Below are positions 44,100-52,885 of a stretch of 64,000 bases of DNA, in pieces. The position numbers were made by a program, and so were the translations under genes. The notes under the pieces are model-generated. The model saw only the letters and a program-made list of their open reading frames with translations. It was not told where the DNA came from and ran no database searches. Each line of letters begins with the position of its first letter. Position 1 is the stretch's first letter. Location of the stretch: NCBI GenBank assembly GCA_003569205.1, contig BGOK01000006.1, positions 1 through 64,000 on the forward strand. The letters are read 5' to 3'. The DNA comes from Verrucomicrobiota bacterium (lineage in GTDB: Bacteria; Verrucomicrobiota; Verrucomicrobiia; Opitutales; UBA953).

Positions 44100-44972
44100 T
44101 CAGAAAGTCATCCCGATGACGGTCACGGGCGGAGCGGAGGCGAGCCGGGCCTCGATGAAGGCAAGGTCGCGGCAGTAGAGGGTGTTATGCGGACCTGGCA
44201 CCTCCAAGGGACGTAGCTGGCGGGCAAATGGATCGTAAGCGAAGGGCCGAAAACCAGCGGCGAGGAGTTCCGCATGCAAGACCGCCTCGTCATAGCCGTA
44301 GCGCTGGCCTAGGCCATTGAGCTCCACAATGATGGCGCGTAAGGCCGGGTTCGCCAAATGCCGCTGCGCGCCGCGGAAGACTTCCGTCTCGAAGCCTTCC
44401 ACGTCCACTTTCATCAACAGCGGCGTGGCGAAGAGGTCCTCGTCCAAAGTGACGACTGGTACCTCGAGGGCAGCGGCTTCATCGGGCCGAGCTACATGGT
44501 TCATGGCATCTTGACCTTCACTCATTCGGAGCGTCCCGGGGGCTGAGCCAACCGCGGCATTCACCAAGCGCGACCGCTCATCGAGTGCATTGTTGAGCTG
44601 CAAATTATCCTGCAGTCGTTGAAAGGTAACCGGTACGGGCTCGTAGCTGACGGTACAGGCCTGGCAAACCCCGCGAGCCAAAACCGTGTAGCTCCCCATG
44701 TTCGCGCCTACGTCGACAAAGCGGTCGTCCGGACGAAGCAGGTGCAGAAGGAATGCCATGTCTTCAAACTCGTGGAGCCCCGCGTAATAATTACCCGTTA
44801 GCCCGCCCCAGCCGCGCTGCAACCAAAGCCTAGATTCACCAATCCAGTCGTAGCGGTGCCGCCCTGGACGAAGCCGCGAGATACCCTGCCACCACAGGAA
44901 CCGGCCGAAGCCCAACCAGGGGCGGCCGCGCAACAATGGGTGCTGCGAAAGAAAGCGGATGGTGGGGTGCAT
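44100..44972 (-). CDS. FkbM family methyltransferase
   Basis: 290 aa. Clear FkbM pattern: RFVDVGANMGSYTVLARGVC, VSYEPVPVTFQRLQDNLQLN, MKVDVEGFETEVFRGAQR and AIIVELNGLGQRYG. Uses SAM to O-methylate a sugar hydroxyl. It follows the AMP-ligase gene by two bases and precedes the Wzy-like gene, so it probably methylates the growing repeat unit. Motifs are much more canonical than in the FkbM-like gene at 11,683. Confidence 0.92.
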   Translation of the reverse strand: MHPTIRFLSQHPLLRGRPWLGFGRFLWWQGISRLRPGRHRYDWIGESRLWLQRGWGGLTGNYYAGLHEFEDMAFLLHLLRPDDRFVDVGANMGSYTVLARGVCQACTVSYEPVPVTFQRLQDNLQLNNALDERSRLVNAAVGSAPGTLRMSEGQDAMNHVARPDEAAALEVPVVTLDEDLFATPLLMKVDVEGFETEVFRGAQRHLANPALRAIIVELNGLGQRYGYDEAVLHAELLAAGFRPFAYDPFARQLRPLEVPGPHNTLYCRDLAFIEARLASAPPVTVIGMTF

Positions 44973-44974
44973 AC

Positions 44975-46318
44975 TTAGCGGATTTTTTTGAGTCGCTCAC
45001 CGCTGACCGCGGCGACGAAGCGGACGCGCGTCGGGACCTTATGCGCCGCCAACGCGCGCCGACAAGCGTTCCGAATGGCCGCCCGGAGTTGCTCGTGGTC
45101 CGCCGCGGGCGCCGCCACGATGTCCGCCACGACCGCCTGGCCAACTAAGGCGTTGGCCTCGCCACGCACCCGGCAATCAAGGACTAAGGGTAAGTTCAAG
45201 ATCACGGATTCAACCTCGGCGGGCATGAGTTTCTCTCCACCGACGTTGATCACTTCGCCCAAGCGGCCGAGGATGCGCAACGTGCCCTCGGGGCCGAGCT
45301 CGACCTTGTCGCCAGTCCGGAACCAACCATCGCTGGTGAACTTCCCTGCCCCATCGCGCGCGTCTAGGTAGCCTCCCACCTGCGTCAGACTCCGCAGCCA
45401 GAGTTCATCGTCCACCACTTTCCATTCGGTGGACGGGTCCACAAACCGGATGAAGGTCGAATCGGCATCCGGACTTTCCGTCCGGATAATGCCGGTCTCA
45501 CTCGTGCCAAAGGTCTGGATAAAGCGCACCCGCGGGAAGGCTGCCCGCAAGCGTGGCAGTAGGCCCGGCGGCATGGGCTCCGTGCCGTAGGTGATGACAC
45601 GCAAGGAACCAAGGTCGTGGGCATGGTGTTCACCGGAAACCAGGAGTAGATTTAAAAACGTCGGCGAGGCCGGCAAGACGGCGACCCGATAATGGGCTAT
45701 CGCTGCCGCGACGACGGCCGCGGAGCGATCAGCGGGGACCACTAAGGTGGACCCTGTTGCCAAAGCGCCGAGCAACGTGTTCAGCCCGCCAATGTGGTCG
45801 AAGCCGAGCAACGCGAGCACCGGCAGGCGATTGCGTCGGCGGTCTTGGTAGGTGGAAAGTAAGACGGTGAGGTCTTGCACCATCGCTTTCGGCCGGCCGC
45901 TAGTCCCGCTGGAAAAAAGTACGAGGCCCGCATGGCCCTGCGTCCGTAATTGACCGAAGGCCGCATGCGCCGAGGGCTCGGACATCCGCGGTAAAAGCGT
46001 CCAGCCAAAGCCCGCGCTCGTGACAATCCATTGCGCACCGATCTCGCCAAGTTTCCCCGGGTGCTCAGCCAGATTGCCGGCCAGCGGGGTCACGCTATGG
46101 CCAGCTTCAGCCAAGGCGAACAGCCAGGCAACCGCCGCTGGCTCATGCTCTCCGACAAGGGCGAAGACCGCTGGGCCGTCCAAGGCTAGGGCCTGCAGGT
46201 CGATGCGGATGGCCGCCTGCAGGCGAGCGAGGTCTGCATAGGTACAATCGCCCCAAGGCCCTTGCATGGCGAGGGCTGGACCGCAGTCCTGCAAGCGTTG
46301 TTCAAACCAAACGGACAT
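44975..46318 (-). CDS. AMP-forming acyl-CoA/acyl-ACP synthetase
   Basis: 447 aa ANL-superfamily ligase that adenylates a carboxylic acid and passes it to CoA or an ACP phosphopantetheine. P-loop GLVLFSSGTSGRPKAMVQDL, QTFGTSETGIIRTES, DGWFRTGDKVELGPEG and the catalytic C-terminal lysine in SGERLKKIR. I chose the ATG at 46318, overlapping the SDR stop as TGATG. It sits at the 3' end of an ACP-SDR-ligase trio, so the ACP at 47,012 is the likely acceptor. Shorter than typical acyl-CoA synthetases (500+ aa), like many glycan- or polyketide-linked relatives. Confidence 0.9.
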   Translation of the reverse strand: MSVWFEQRLQDCGPALAMQGPWGDCTYADLARLQAAIRIDLQALALDGPAVFALVGEHEPAAVAWLFALAEAGHSVTPLAGNLAEHPGKLGEIGAQWIVTSAGFGWTLLPRMSEPSAHAAFGQLRTQGHAGLVLFSSGTSGRPKAMVQDLTVLLSTYQDRRRNRLPVLALLGFDHIGGLNTLLGALATGSTLVVPADRSAAVVAAAIAHYRVAVLPASPTFLNLLLVSGEHHAHDLGSLRVITYGTEPMPPGLLPRLRAAFPRVRFIQTFGTSETGIIRTESPDADSTFIRFVDPSTEWKVVDDELWLRSLTQVGGYLDARDGAGKFTSDGWFRTGDKVELGPEGTLRILGRLGEVINVGGEKLMPAEVESVILNLPLVLDCRVRGEANALVGQAVVADIVAAPAADHEQLRAAIRNACRRALAAHKVPTRVRFVAAVSGERLKKIR

Positions 46319-47007
46319 CAGTTGAGTTGACCGAGGTAACGAATGGAGCCGTTGGCTAAGGAAGGCGCCCGCCATTCTTGGGCGATAAAGTCGACGGCCT
46401 CCGCAAGCGTTGTCCCTTGGGGCCGGCCGATACGCTGATTAAGGGTATGGATTTTATCGGCCCCGACGGCCCGCGTGAGGTCCGTATCGACAGGACCAAG
46501 CCCCACGGCGTTCACGCGGATACCATAGGATTGCAATTCGGTGGCAGCGACCTTGGTCAAGGCTTCCACGGCGGCCTTGCTCGCCACATAGGCGGCTTCG
46601 CCCGCCAACGACAGCGGCACCGCAACTGTCGTGAGGTTGACCACCAAGCCCGCCCGCTGCCGAACCATCGCCTTACCGACTGCCTGTAGGCAATGCAGCG
46701 TGCCGAGGTAATTCACGCGCATGAGGGCTTCGGCCGTGGCCGCAGGTGTAAGCAGTAAAGCGTTCATCGACGCCGCGCCGGCGTTATTGATCAGTAGGTC
46801 AATCCGGCCAGCGGCCAGCACGGTAGCGACGGCGGCCTGCACCGACGCCTCGATACCCACATCCACGGCATGGGCTTGAAAATGCGGATGGACCAAAGAC
46901 TGCGGGCTACGGGCGAAGCCGTGCACGGTCCAGCCGTCGGCCAGTAGGCTTTCGGCGAGGGCCCGGCCAAGGCCGCGCGACGATCCCGTTATGATAGCGA
47001 CAGGCAT
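46318..47007 (-). CDS. Short-chain dehydrogenase/reductase (FabG-like)
   Basis: 229 aa classical SDR: VAIITGSSRGLGRALAESLL, LLINNAGAASMNALLL, and catalytic AGEAAYVASKAAVEALTKV (YxxxK). Closest in style to 3-oxoacyl-ACP reductases. I chose the ATG at 47007 (MPVAIITGSS), five bases after the ACP stop. Together with the ACP and ligase it can reduce a beta-keto acyl group on a carrier, complementing the KASIII at 38,000. A sugar reductase role is possible but less natural here. Confidence 0.88.
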   Translation of the reverse strand: MPVAIITGSSRGLGRALAESLLADGWTVHGFARSPQSLVHPHFQAHAVDVGIEASVQAAVATVLAAGRIDLLINNAGAASMNALLLTPAATAEALMRVNYLGTLHCLQAVGKAMVRQRAGLVVNLTTVAVPLSLAGEAAYVASKAAVEALTKVAATELQSYGIRVNAVGLGPVDTDLTRAVGADKIHTLNQRIGRPQGTTLAEAVDFIAQEWRAPSLANGSIRYLGQLN

Positions 47008-47011
47008 GGGT

Positions 47012-47329
47012 TTAGGCTCGGGTAGCGGTGACAATTTCGACGATGTGGTCAGCCAATAAGCCAACGCGACGGAAGGGGGAAGTCAGGCGGCTCATCGCCT
47101 TCTCATCGGCAATGGTCACCCATACCCCACAGGCTTTATGAATGTCGCCCTCGAGGTCGGACATCAACGTCACGAGGCCAATGCTGTCGAGAGGGGAAGC
47201 CTCACCAAAGAGGCGGGTCTGCTCATCGGCCATTGCCAAGGCCGGCTGGCCCAACTCCTGCCCGAAGCGGGCGAGTCGAGCTAAGACGAGCTTTACGGCG
47301 TCATCCCTTGTAAAGGTTGGCATGTTCAT
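47012..47329 (-). CDS. Acyl carrier protein
   Basis: 105 aa with EASPLDSIGLVTLMSDLEGD, the canonical DSx phosphopantetheine site, preceded by an N-terminal helix (RDDAVKLVLARLARFGQEL). Longer than FabF-type ACPs (about 80 aa), as in specialised carrier proteins. I chose the ATG at 47329, which overlaps the upstream GT4 stop as ATGA. First gene of the ACP-SDR-ligase module. The second ACP in the locus (37,779) has a degenerate GSL site, so this one is the more likely active carrier. Confidence 0.9.
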   Translation of the reverse strand: MNMPTFTRDDAVKLVLARLARFGQELGQPALAMADEQTRLFGEASPLDSIGLVTLMSDLEGDIHKACGVWVTIADEKAMSRLTSPFRRVGLLADHIVEIVTATRA

Positions 47330-48552
47330 GAAAGTTTTTGGGCAACACCCTGCAGCACATCGACGAATTGGGTCGCGAGATCGCCACGGGCGAAACGTTC
47401 CTCCGCGAGAGTCCGCGCGGCAACCGCGGCGCGCCGGCACCGTTCCGGGTCAGCGGCCAAGGCCTGCAAAGCATCGGCGAAAGCGGCGGGGTCACGAGGC
47501 GGCACCACGATGCCGGCGCCGGCTTGCTTAATCATCGCCGCTAACCAACCAGGGTAGTTATTGACGATGGGAATCCCCGCGGCGGCGTAATCGAAGAATT
47601 TATTAGGCGAGGTACCGTCGTAGAAGGCCGGCACATCCTTGAGCACCATCAAGCCGCAATCGAGTGACGCCGTGATGGCCCCTAACTGCTGCTTCGGGAA
47701 AGGGTCGAAGAAGAGGCAATTGGTCAGGCCATCAGCTGCGGCCAACGCCCTTAGGCGGTCTTTTTCCTTCCCGTCGCCGATGAAGGCCAGCTTGACGCGG
47801 GTATCGCCGCGTCGACGCAGCTCGCGGGCAACATCCAATAAGGCATCGAGGCCGTTGGCCGGGCCATGGGCGCCCGTAAAGCCCGCCACAAAATCCCCCG
47901 TGGTGATGCCGGGTAAAGCGAGCGGCGCCCGCCGGCGGGGGTGAAACAAATCCAAATCGCACCCGTTCGGAATCAAGGTAACCGCGCGGCCCTGCGGCGC
48001 GCGGCGTTGAATCCCCGCCACGATCCCAGGGGAAAGTCCAATACACGCATCGGCGCCGCGATAAGCCGCCCACTCGAGGAAAGACATGGCACCGAGCAGT
48101 AAAGGGTTTCGCACCCCTAAGGCACGCGGGAGCTCGGGCCAAAGGTCACGCACCTCAAAGACGAAAGGCTTCCCGCGGAGCCAGCGCGCGGCGAGCCCAG
48201 GAAGGGCGGCCGTCAGCGGCGTCGAAGTGGCGAAGGCAACGTCGTAACTTTCGGTTAAGGCCAAACGGAGCGAGCGAAGGGCAAACCAGGTGAACGTCCA
48301 ACCACGCCGCAGTAAGCTGTCACGGTTAGAGTAAGGAAGCGGCAGGGAAATCACATCGATGCCGTCGACGTCGCCGCGCGACCAACCGGCCCGTTGATTC
48401 CAGGGTAGGTTCAAGCCCGACTGAGCGTGGGCACCGCAAACCATCGTGACCGAATGCCCACGAGCGACGCAGGCCCGCGCGAACTCATAGGAACGCGTCC
48501 CACCGGACCCAAGCGGGGTCGCAAAATGCTGATGGAAGTAGAGGAGCCGCAT
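47326..48552 (-). CDS. GT4 family glycosyltransferase (WbuB-like)
   Basis: 408 aa GT-B enzyme of the WbuB type that transfers FucNAc- or related sugars in O-antigen loci. MRLLYFHQHFATPLGSGGTR start with a G-rich loop, PFVFEVRDLWPELPRALGV, IGLSPGIVAGIQRRAP, VTLIPNGCDLDLFHP, FIGDGKEKDRLRALA and GTSPNKFFDYAAAGIPIV are family features. It starts twelve bases after wecB, whose product feeds UDP-ManNAc(A), so a ManNAcA or FucNAc transferase role is plausible. Confidence 0.9.
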   Translation of the reverse strand: MRLLYFHQHFATPLGSGGTRSYEFARACVARGHSVTMVCGAHAQSGLNLPWNQRAGWSRGDVDGIDVISLPLPYSNRDSLLRRGWTFTWFALRSLRLALTESYDVAFATSTPLTAALPGLAARWLRGKPFVFEVRDLWPELPRALGVRNPLLLGAMSFLEWAAYRGADACIGLSPGIVAGIQRRAPQGRAVTLIPNGCDLDLFHPRRRAPLALPGITTGDFVAGFTGAHGPANGLDALLDVARELRRRGDTRVKLAFIGDGKEKDRLRALAAADGLTNCLFFDPFPKQQLGAITASLDCGLMVLKDVPAFYDGTSPNKFFDYAAAGIPIVNNYPGWLAAMIKQAGAGIVVPPRDPAAFADALQALAADPERCRRAAVAARTLAEERFARGDLATQFVDVLQGVAQKLS

Positions 48553-48564
48553 ACCGGCGGGCGC

Positions 48565-49716
48565 TTAGCCGAGATCCTGTTCCAAGACGGCGCGAATTTT
48601 ACGGGCGGCGGTACCGTCACCGTAGGGATTCTGTAGTTTAGAGCGGCGCAGGTACTCAACCGGGTCGTCGAGTAGGCGCGTGGTTTCCTGACAAATGCGC
48701 GCTGGGTCGGTACCGACCAAGATACAAGTCCCGGCGGCGACGGCTTCGACGCGTTCGGTGGTATTACGTAAAACCAAGACGGGCTTCCCCAAGGAAGGCG
48801 CCTCTTCCTGCACGCCACCCGAGTCGGTGAGAATCACCGTGGCGCGATCCATGAGCCAGACGAAGTCTTCATAGCGCGCTGGCGAAATCAGGGCGATCCG
48901 CGGGTTTTTACCGAGGAGCCGATGCACTGGTTCCTGGACTAAGGGATTAAGGTGCACCGGATACAGCACGCCGAGGTCTGGATGGCGCTCCGTCAGTTGC
49001 TGCAGCGCCCGGCAAATTTGCTCGAAGCCTAAGCCGAAGGATTCGCGGCGGTGGCCCGTAACCAGCAGCCACCGGGCCTTCGGGTCGGTCAGGAACCGCT
49101 GCGCGAACGCCGGTGGGACGCCTAAGCGCGCGATGACTTCCGCGTCTTGCCCGAGGCCCTGCAAGCGAGCCCGCGTCCAGAGCAAGGCATCGACCACGGT
49201 ATTACCAGTCACAGTGCAGGATTTATCGTCGATAGCTTCGCTAAGGAGGTTTTCGCGGGCCTGCTCGGTCGGACAGAAATTCCAACGGACTAAGGGTGCG
49301 GTCAAGCGGCGGTTCATCTCCTCTGGAAACGGCGAGCGCATGTCATCCGTGCGGAGGCCGGCTTCCACGTGCCCCACTGGGACGTTCGCATAGAACGCGG
49401 CCAAGGCCGAACCGAGGACGGTCGTGGTATCACCCTGCACAAGGACCGCATCGGGACGGGCCATGGTAATCCAAGCGTGGACGGACGTGAGGACCCGAGC
49501 AGTAAGATCAGACAAGCCTTGGCCGGGCTGCATGAGGTTCAGGTCCACATCTGGACGGAGGCCAAAGACGGCGAGCGTCTGGTCGAGCATCTGACGATGC
49601 TGGGCGGTCACGACGAGTACCGGGCGAATTTTCTTCGACTGCAGCAGCTCAAAATAGAGCGGCGCCATCTTGATGCATTCGGGACGGGTGCCAACAATCA
49701 GGGCGACAGTACGCAT
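48565..49716 (-). CDS. wecB: Non-hydrolysing UDP-N-acetylglucosamine 2-epimerase
   Basis: Interconverts UDP-GlcNAc and UDP-ManNAc. 383 aa; VALIVGTRPECIKMAPLYFE, VLVQGDTTTVLGSALAAF, VGHVEAGLRTDDMRSPFPEE, FCPTEQARENLL, TGHRRESFGLGFEQICRAL and LTDSGGVQEEAPSLGKPVLVL are all canonical. Start at the ATG at 49716, five bases after the heparinase stop. With wecC it yields UDP-ManNAcA. Confidence 0.97.
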   Translation of the reverse strand: MRTVALIVGTRPECIKMAPLYFELLQSKKIRPVLVVTAQHRQMLDQTLAVFGLRPDVDLNLMQPGQGLSDLTARVLTSVHAWITMARPDAVLVQGDTTTVLGSALAAFYANVPVGHVEAGLRTDDMRSPFPEEMNRRLTAPLVRWNFCPTEQARENLLSEAIDDKSCTVTGNTVVDALLWTRARLQGLGQDAEVIARLGVPPAFAQRFLTDPKARWLLVTGHRRESFGLGFEQICRALQQLTERHPDLGVLYPVHLNPLVQEPVHRLLGKNPRIALISPARYEDFVWLMDRATVILTDSGGVQEEAPSLGKPVLVLRNTTERVEAVAAGTCILVGTDPARICQETTRLLDDPVEYLRRSKLQNPYGDGTAARKIRAVLEQDLG

Positions 49717-49721
49717 GTTGT

Positions 49722-51650
49722 TTAAAGGGGGTAAGGGAGGCCGTCGACCAACACGGCGTCGGGGCGTAAATCAATGGTGCAACCGAGGGCGGTCACGAAA
49801 GTGACGGTACGACCAGCAGCCGTCAGTCGGCGCGTCCAAGACGGTTCCCGGCGACCATACCGCGGCGCAAAGAAGCCCTCCCCTGTCTGCGTATCCGCTG
49901 AAATCCAAGTTTCCGCAGAGGGTTCCGAGCAGACCACGGATAGCCGCTCCAGTCCGGCACGGGTGCGGCCGTGCCAACGAAGTTCGCAACCGTCTGCGGC
50001 AGCGGAAGCGTGGACTTGATCGACGATGACAAAGCCTTGCGGTAAACGCAGGAGCCGGCGGGTCCACGTGGCTCCCGCCAGATCGCGCAGGCTGGCACAA
50101 AAGCCCAAGGGCTCGGACTGGCGGATACAAGGTACCCACGGCAACCACAGGAATCGGCCGGCCTTACGCATCGGCCCACGGCCCGCCTGGGTGACGACAT
50201 TATGGTGCACGGCTGATCCAAAATCTTCCGCTGAGCCGCCACGGTAGGAAAATGTGCCGACGTCTTCGGTGAGCCAGGCGCCATCCCAATAGAGGGAGAC
50301 GTGCAACTGGTCGGCCTGGCTAGGCCGGTTCCGCCAAGCGGAGGGCATCCGCATAAACGCCGCACCGCGATAGTTGCGCAACACGCCGACGCCAGCGGCC
50401 AGACAGTCCACCTGTCCGCCACCCGCCTCAGAGCGCGTGGTGATCGGCATAGGCCCAACCAATAACAGGGAGGCCTCATCCCACGGACCAGCGACTGGCC
50501 GAGTGCCGAGGAACAAGGCCTGCGCGGCGCCAACGGCGGGGCGAAAGTCGTGGGCGGGCACTCCGCTCAGGGGAAAGAGGTCGGCGCTATCGTCGGCACC
50601 ATAACGCGGCACGGTCCCGTCCGCCTCCATTAAGTTCAGCAGGAACTCAGTGGCTTGGCTGACCTGATCGCGCGTGTGCGGCGGGAGCCGTTCACCTTCT
50701 GCAATCAGGACAACCTCGGCCCACGTCATGAGCTGCAAGAACAGACGATGGTAGTTCGAAGAGTGCTGACTGAAGCCACCATCCGCATCAACGAGCGCAT
50801 CGACCTGCGGAAAAAGGGTCTCGAGCCCTTGGTCGCGCCAGCCCGCAGAGCCTTCCAGCTGCGGCCACAATGCGCCCGCGGTGAAGAGTCCTAATGACTC
50901 GCTGATGCCGTGGTTGTTCTGCTGCGAAAGGGCGTACGACAGGTGCGCCTGGATACGCTCCACCGTCGCCGTCGCCAGCCGGGCGGTCAGCAGCACGCGC
51001 GTATCCGTCGTCGCGGGGTGACTACGAAAGGCCTGCAACGCGTAGCCTACAGCGATGAGCCGGAACGATGCTTCCTGTCCGCACATCCATTGCGGCCCAC
51101 GGTTGGGCGGGTTAGCCTGCATCCAGTCTTCGAGCAAAGCCCAGAAACGTTCGACGTGCCGAGTCTCTCCATCGAGCACCCAAGCACGCACTAACGGGTA
51201 GACCCAAGCGAAGCGCGAGAGTTCCCAAACCCCTTTGATGTCGGTAGTGCTAGCGTCCGAGAGTTTCGTCCAATGCCCGGAGGCATCCACGCTAGCGCCA
51301 TTGAGCACGCTCGTTTGCCAACATGGCTGCAAGCCGGCATCAAATAAGTCGTGGTTAAAGATTCGAAAACGCCCGAGCGCTAAGAGATCGGCGTCAGCAA
51401 CGGGGGAATGTCCATTCTCGACTGCCCACGCTTCCACATGCGGGGCCAGAAAAGCCCGGTCGATTTTAGCAATCGGGAGACAGGGTGCGGAGCGACGCCA
51501 GCGAGCCGCATAATCGTCGGGCACCTGAATCTGGTCCCAAGTCTGCAGCGGGCAGCGACGCTCCAGCCAGCCGAACGAACGTTCGGCCTGGAACCAAAGC
51601 CGCCGCAAAAACCATGCGGGGCCAAGATGCTGGAGAGCGGAAAGATACAA
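49722..51650 (-). CDS. Heparinase II/III family polysaccharide lyase-like protein
   Basis: 642 aa with an (alpha/alpha)-toroid N-terminal half (for example NPPNRGPQWMCGQEASFRLI and LSQQNNHGISESLGLFTAGA, both typical) and a C-terminal beta-sandwich heparinase domain (LYWDGAWLTEDVGTFSYRGG, VHHNVVTQAGRGPMRKAG). No signal peptide is evident, so it is probably not exported by Sec in the usual way. Such proteins accompany bi-domain oxidoreductases, wecB and wecC in many polysaccharide loci and may edit or cleave uronate-containing chains. Start at 51650; the gene is five bases from wecC. Substrate unproven. Confidence 0.85.
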   Translation of the reverse strand: MYLSALQHLGPAWFLRRLWFQAERSFGWLERRCPLQTWDQIQVPDDYAARWRRSAPCLPIAKIDRAFLAPHVEAWAVENGHSPVADADLLALGRFRIFNHDLFDAGLQPCWQTSVLNGASVDASGHWTKLSDASTTDIKGVWELSRFAWVYPLVRAWVLDGETRHVERFWALLEDWMQANPPNRGPQWMCGQEASFRLIAVGYALQAFRSHPATTDTRVLLTARLATATVERIQAHLSYALSQQNNHGISESLGLFTAGALWPQLEGSAGWRDQGLETLFPQVDALVDADGGFSQHSSNYHRLFLQLMTWAEVVLIAEGERLPPHTRDQVSQATEFLLNLMEADGTVPRYGADDSADLFPLSGVPAHDFRPAVGAAQALFLGTRPVAGPWDEASLLLVGPMPITTRSEAGGGQVDCLAAGVGVLRNYRGAAFMRMPSAWRNRPSQADQLHVSLYWDGAWLTEDVGTFSYRGGSAEDFGSAVHHNVVTQAGRGPMRKAGRFLWLPWVPCIRQSEPLGFCASLRDLAGATWTRRLLRLPQGFVIVDQVHASAAADGCELRWHGRTRAGLERLSVVCSEPSAETWISADTQTGEGFFAPRYGRREPSWTRRLTAAGRTVTFVTALGCTIDLRPDAVLVDGLPYPL

Positions 51651-51655
51651 AAAGA

Positions 51656-52885
51656 TTAGCGAATTTGGCCGCGCGTATCGATGAGCGCCTTGCCAGCGAA
51701 CGAGGCTAAGGTCAGCGACCCGAAGGCCCGGTGATCAACCAGCAGAACAATCACGTTCGCGGCCGCCATGGCTTCTTCAAGACTCACGAGCTTGGCCTTG
51801 CCCGCTAAACCGGGTGGCAAGGTGCGCACATGCGGCTCGACGGCCAAGACGGGGAGGCCGGCAGCGGCGAGCGCCGCGGTAATTTCGACCGCTGGAGATT
51901 CGCGTAGGTCATCGACGTTGGCCTTGAAGGCTAGCCCGAGGCAGGCCACGACCGGCTGAGCGTGCTGAGCGGCGGCCGCCCGGACTTGCGCGACGACGTG
52001 ATGCGGCTTGTGGTCATTCACTTCACGGGCCGTACGCATGAGGCGAGCCTCCTCGGGCGCTGCGGCTACAATAAACCAAGGGTCCACGGCGATACAGTGA
52101 CCGCCCACCCCGGGCCCGGGCTGCAGAATCTTCACGCGGGGGTGGCGATTCGCCAAACGGATGAGTTCCCAGACGTCGATTTTTAGGCGATCACAAATTA
52201 ACGAGAGCTCGTTAGCGAAAGCGATGTTCACGTCGCGGAAAGCGTTCTCGGTCAACTTCGCCAGCTCAGCCGTCCGGGCATCGGTCAGAAAAATCTGGGC
52301 GGTGCAAAAGGTTTCGTACAAGGCCTTGGCGCGAACGGACGCGGCGGGCGTAAGGCCACCCGCGATACGATCATTGGAAACGAGTTCCTTAAGCATCTGA
52401 CCGGGTAAGATGCGCTCGGGGCAATGCGCGTAGAGAATATCCGGCGGGAGTACGAGACCGCGACTAGCTAACTCTGCTTCCAGCCAAGCTTTTACTTTTT
52501 CGGTCGTGCCGACCGGAGAGGTGGATTCAAGGATAACCAGGTTGCCGGCGCGGACGTGCGGAGCCAGCGAACGGGTGGCGGCCTCGACATACGAGAGGTC
52601 GGGCAAGCGACTCCCGTCAGGCTGAACGTCAAAAGGCGTAGGGACGGCGAGAATGAAGACCGCCGCCGGTGCGGGGACGGTGGCCGCACGTAAGTTGCCC
52701 GATTGCACAGCGGCGCGGACGAGTACATCTAGGTCGGGCTCCTGAATGTGGATTTTACCGCTATTGATGGTCTCGACCACCGTAGGGCTGATGTCGACGC
52801 CGAGGACGCGCTTACCCTTGGTCGCGAAGATGGAAGCCGTCGGTAAACCAATGTAGCCGAGGCCGAGGACGCACAGGTCGTTCAT
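51656..52885 (-). CDS. wecC: UDP-N-acetyl-D-mannosamine dehydrogenase
   Basis: NAD-dependent oxidation of UDP-ManNAc to UDP-ManNAcA. 409 aa, with LCVLGLGYIGLPTASIFATK, ESTSPVGTTEKVKAWL, CPERILPGQML, LTENAFRDVNIAFANELSLI and the catalytic cysteine in PGPGVGGHCIAVDPWFI, all WecC-specific. The C-terminal half has CLGLAFKANVDDLRESPAVE. Its start overlaps the bi-domain oxidoreductase stop (ATGA). Pairs with wecB. Confidence 0.97.
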   Translation of the reverse strand: MNDLCVLGLGYIGLPTASIFATKGKRVLGVDISPTVVETINSGKIHIQEPDLDVLVRAAVQSGNLRAATVPAPAAVFILAVPTPFDVQPDGSRLPDLSYVEAATRSLAPHVRAGNLVILESTSPVGTTEKVKAWLEAELASRGLVLPPDILYAHCPERILPGQMLKELVSNDRIAGGLTPAASVRAKALYETFCTAQIFLTDARTAELAKLTENAFRDVNIAFANELSLICDRLKIDVWELIRLANRHPRVKILQPGPGVGGHCIAVDPWFIVAAAPEEARLMRTAREVNDHKPHHVVAQVRAAAAQHAQPVVACLGLAFKANVDDLRESPAVEITAALAAAGLPVLAVEPHVRTLPPGLAGKAKLVSLEEAMAAANVIVLLVDHRAFGSLTLASFAGKALIDTRGQIR

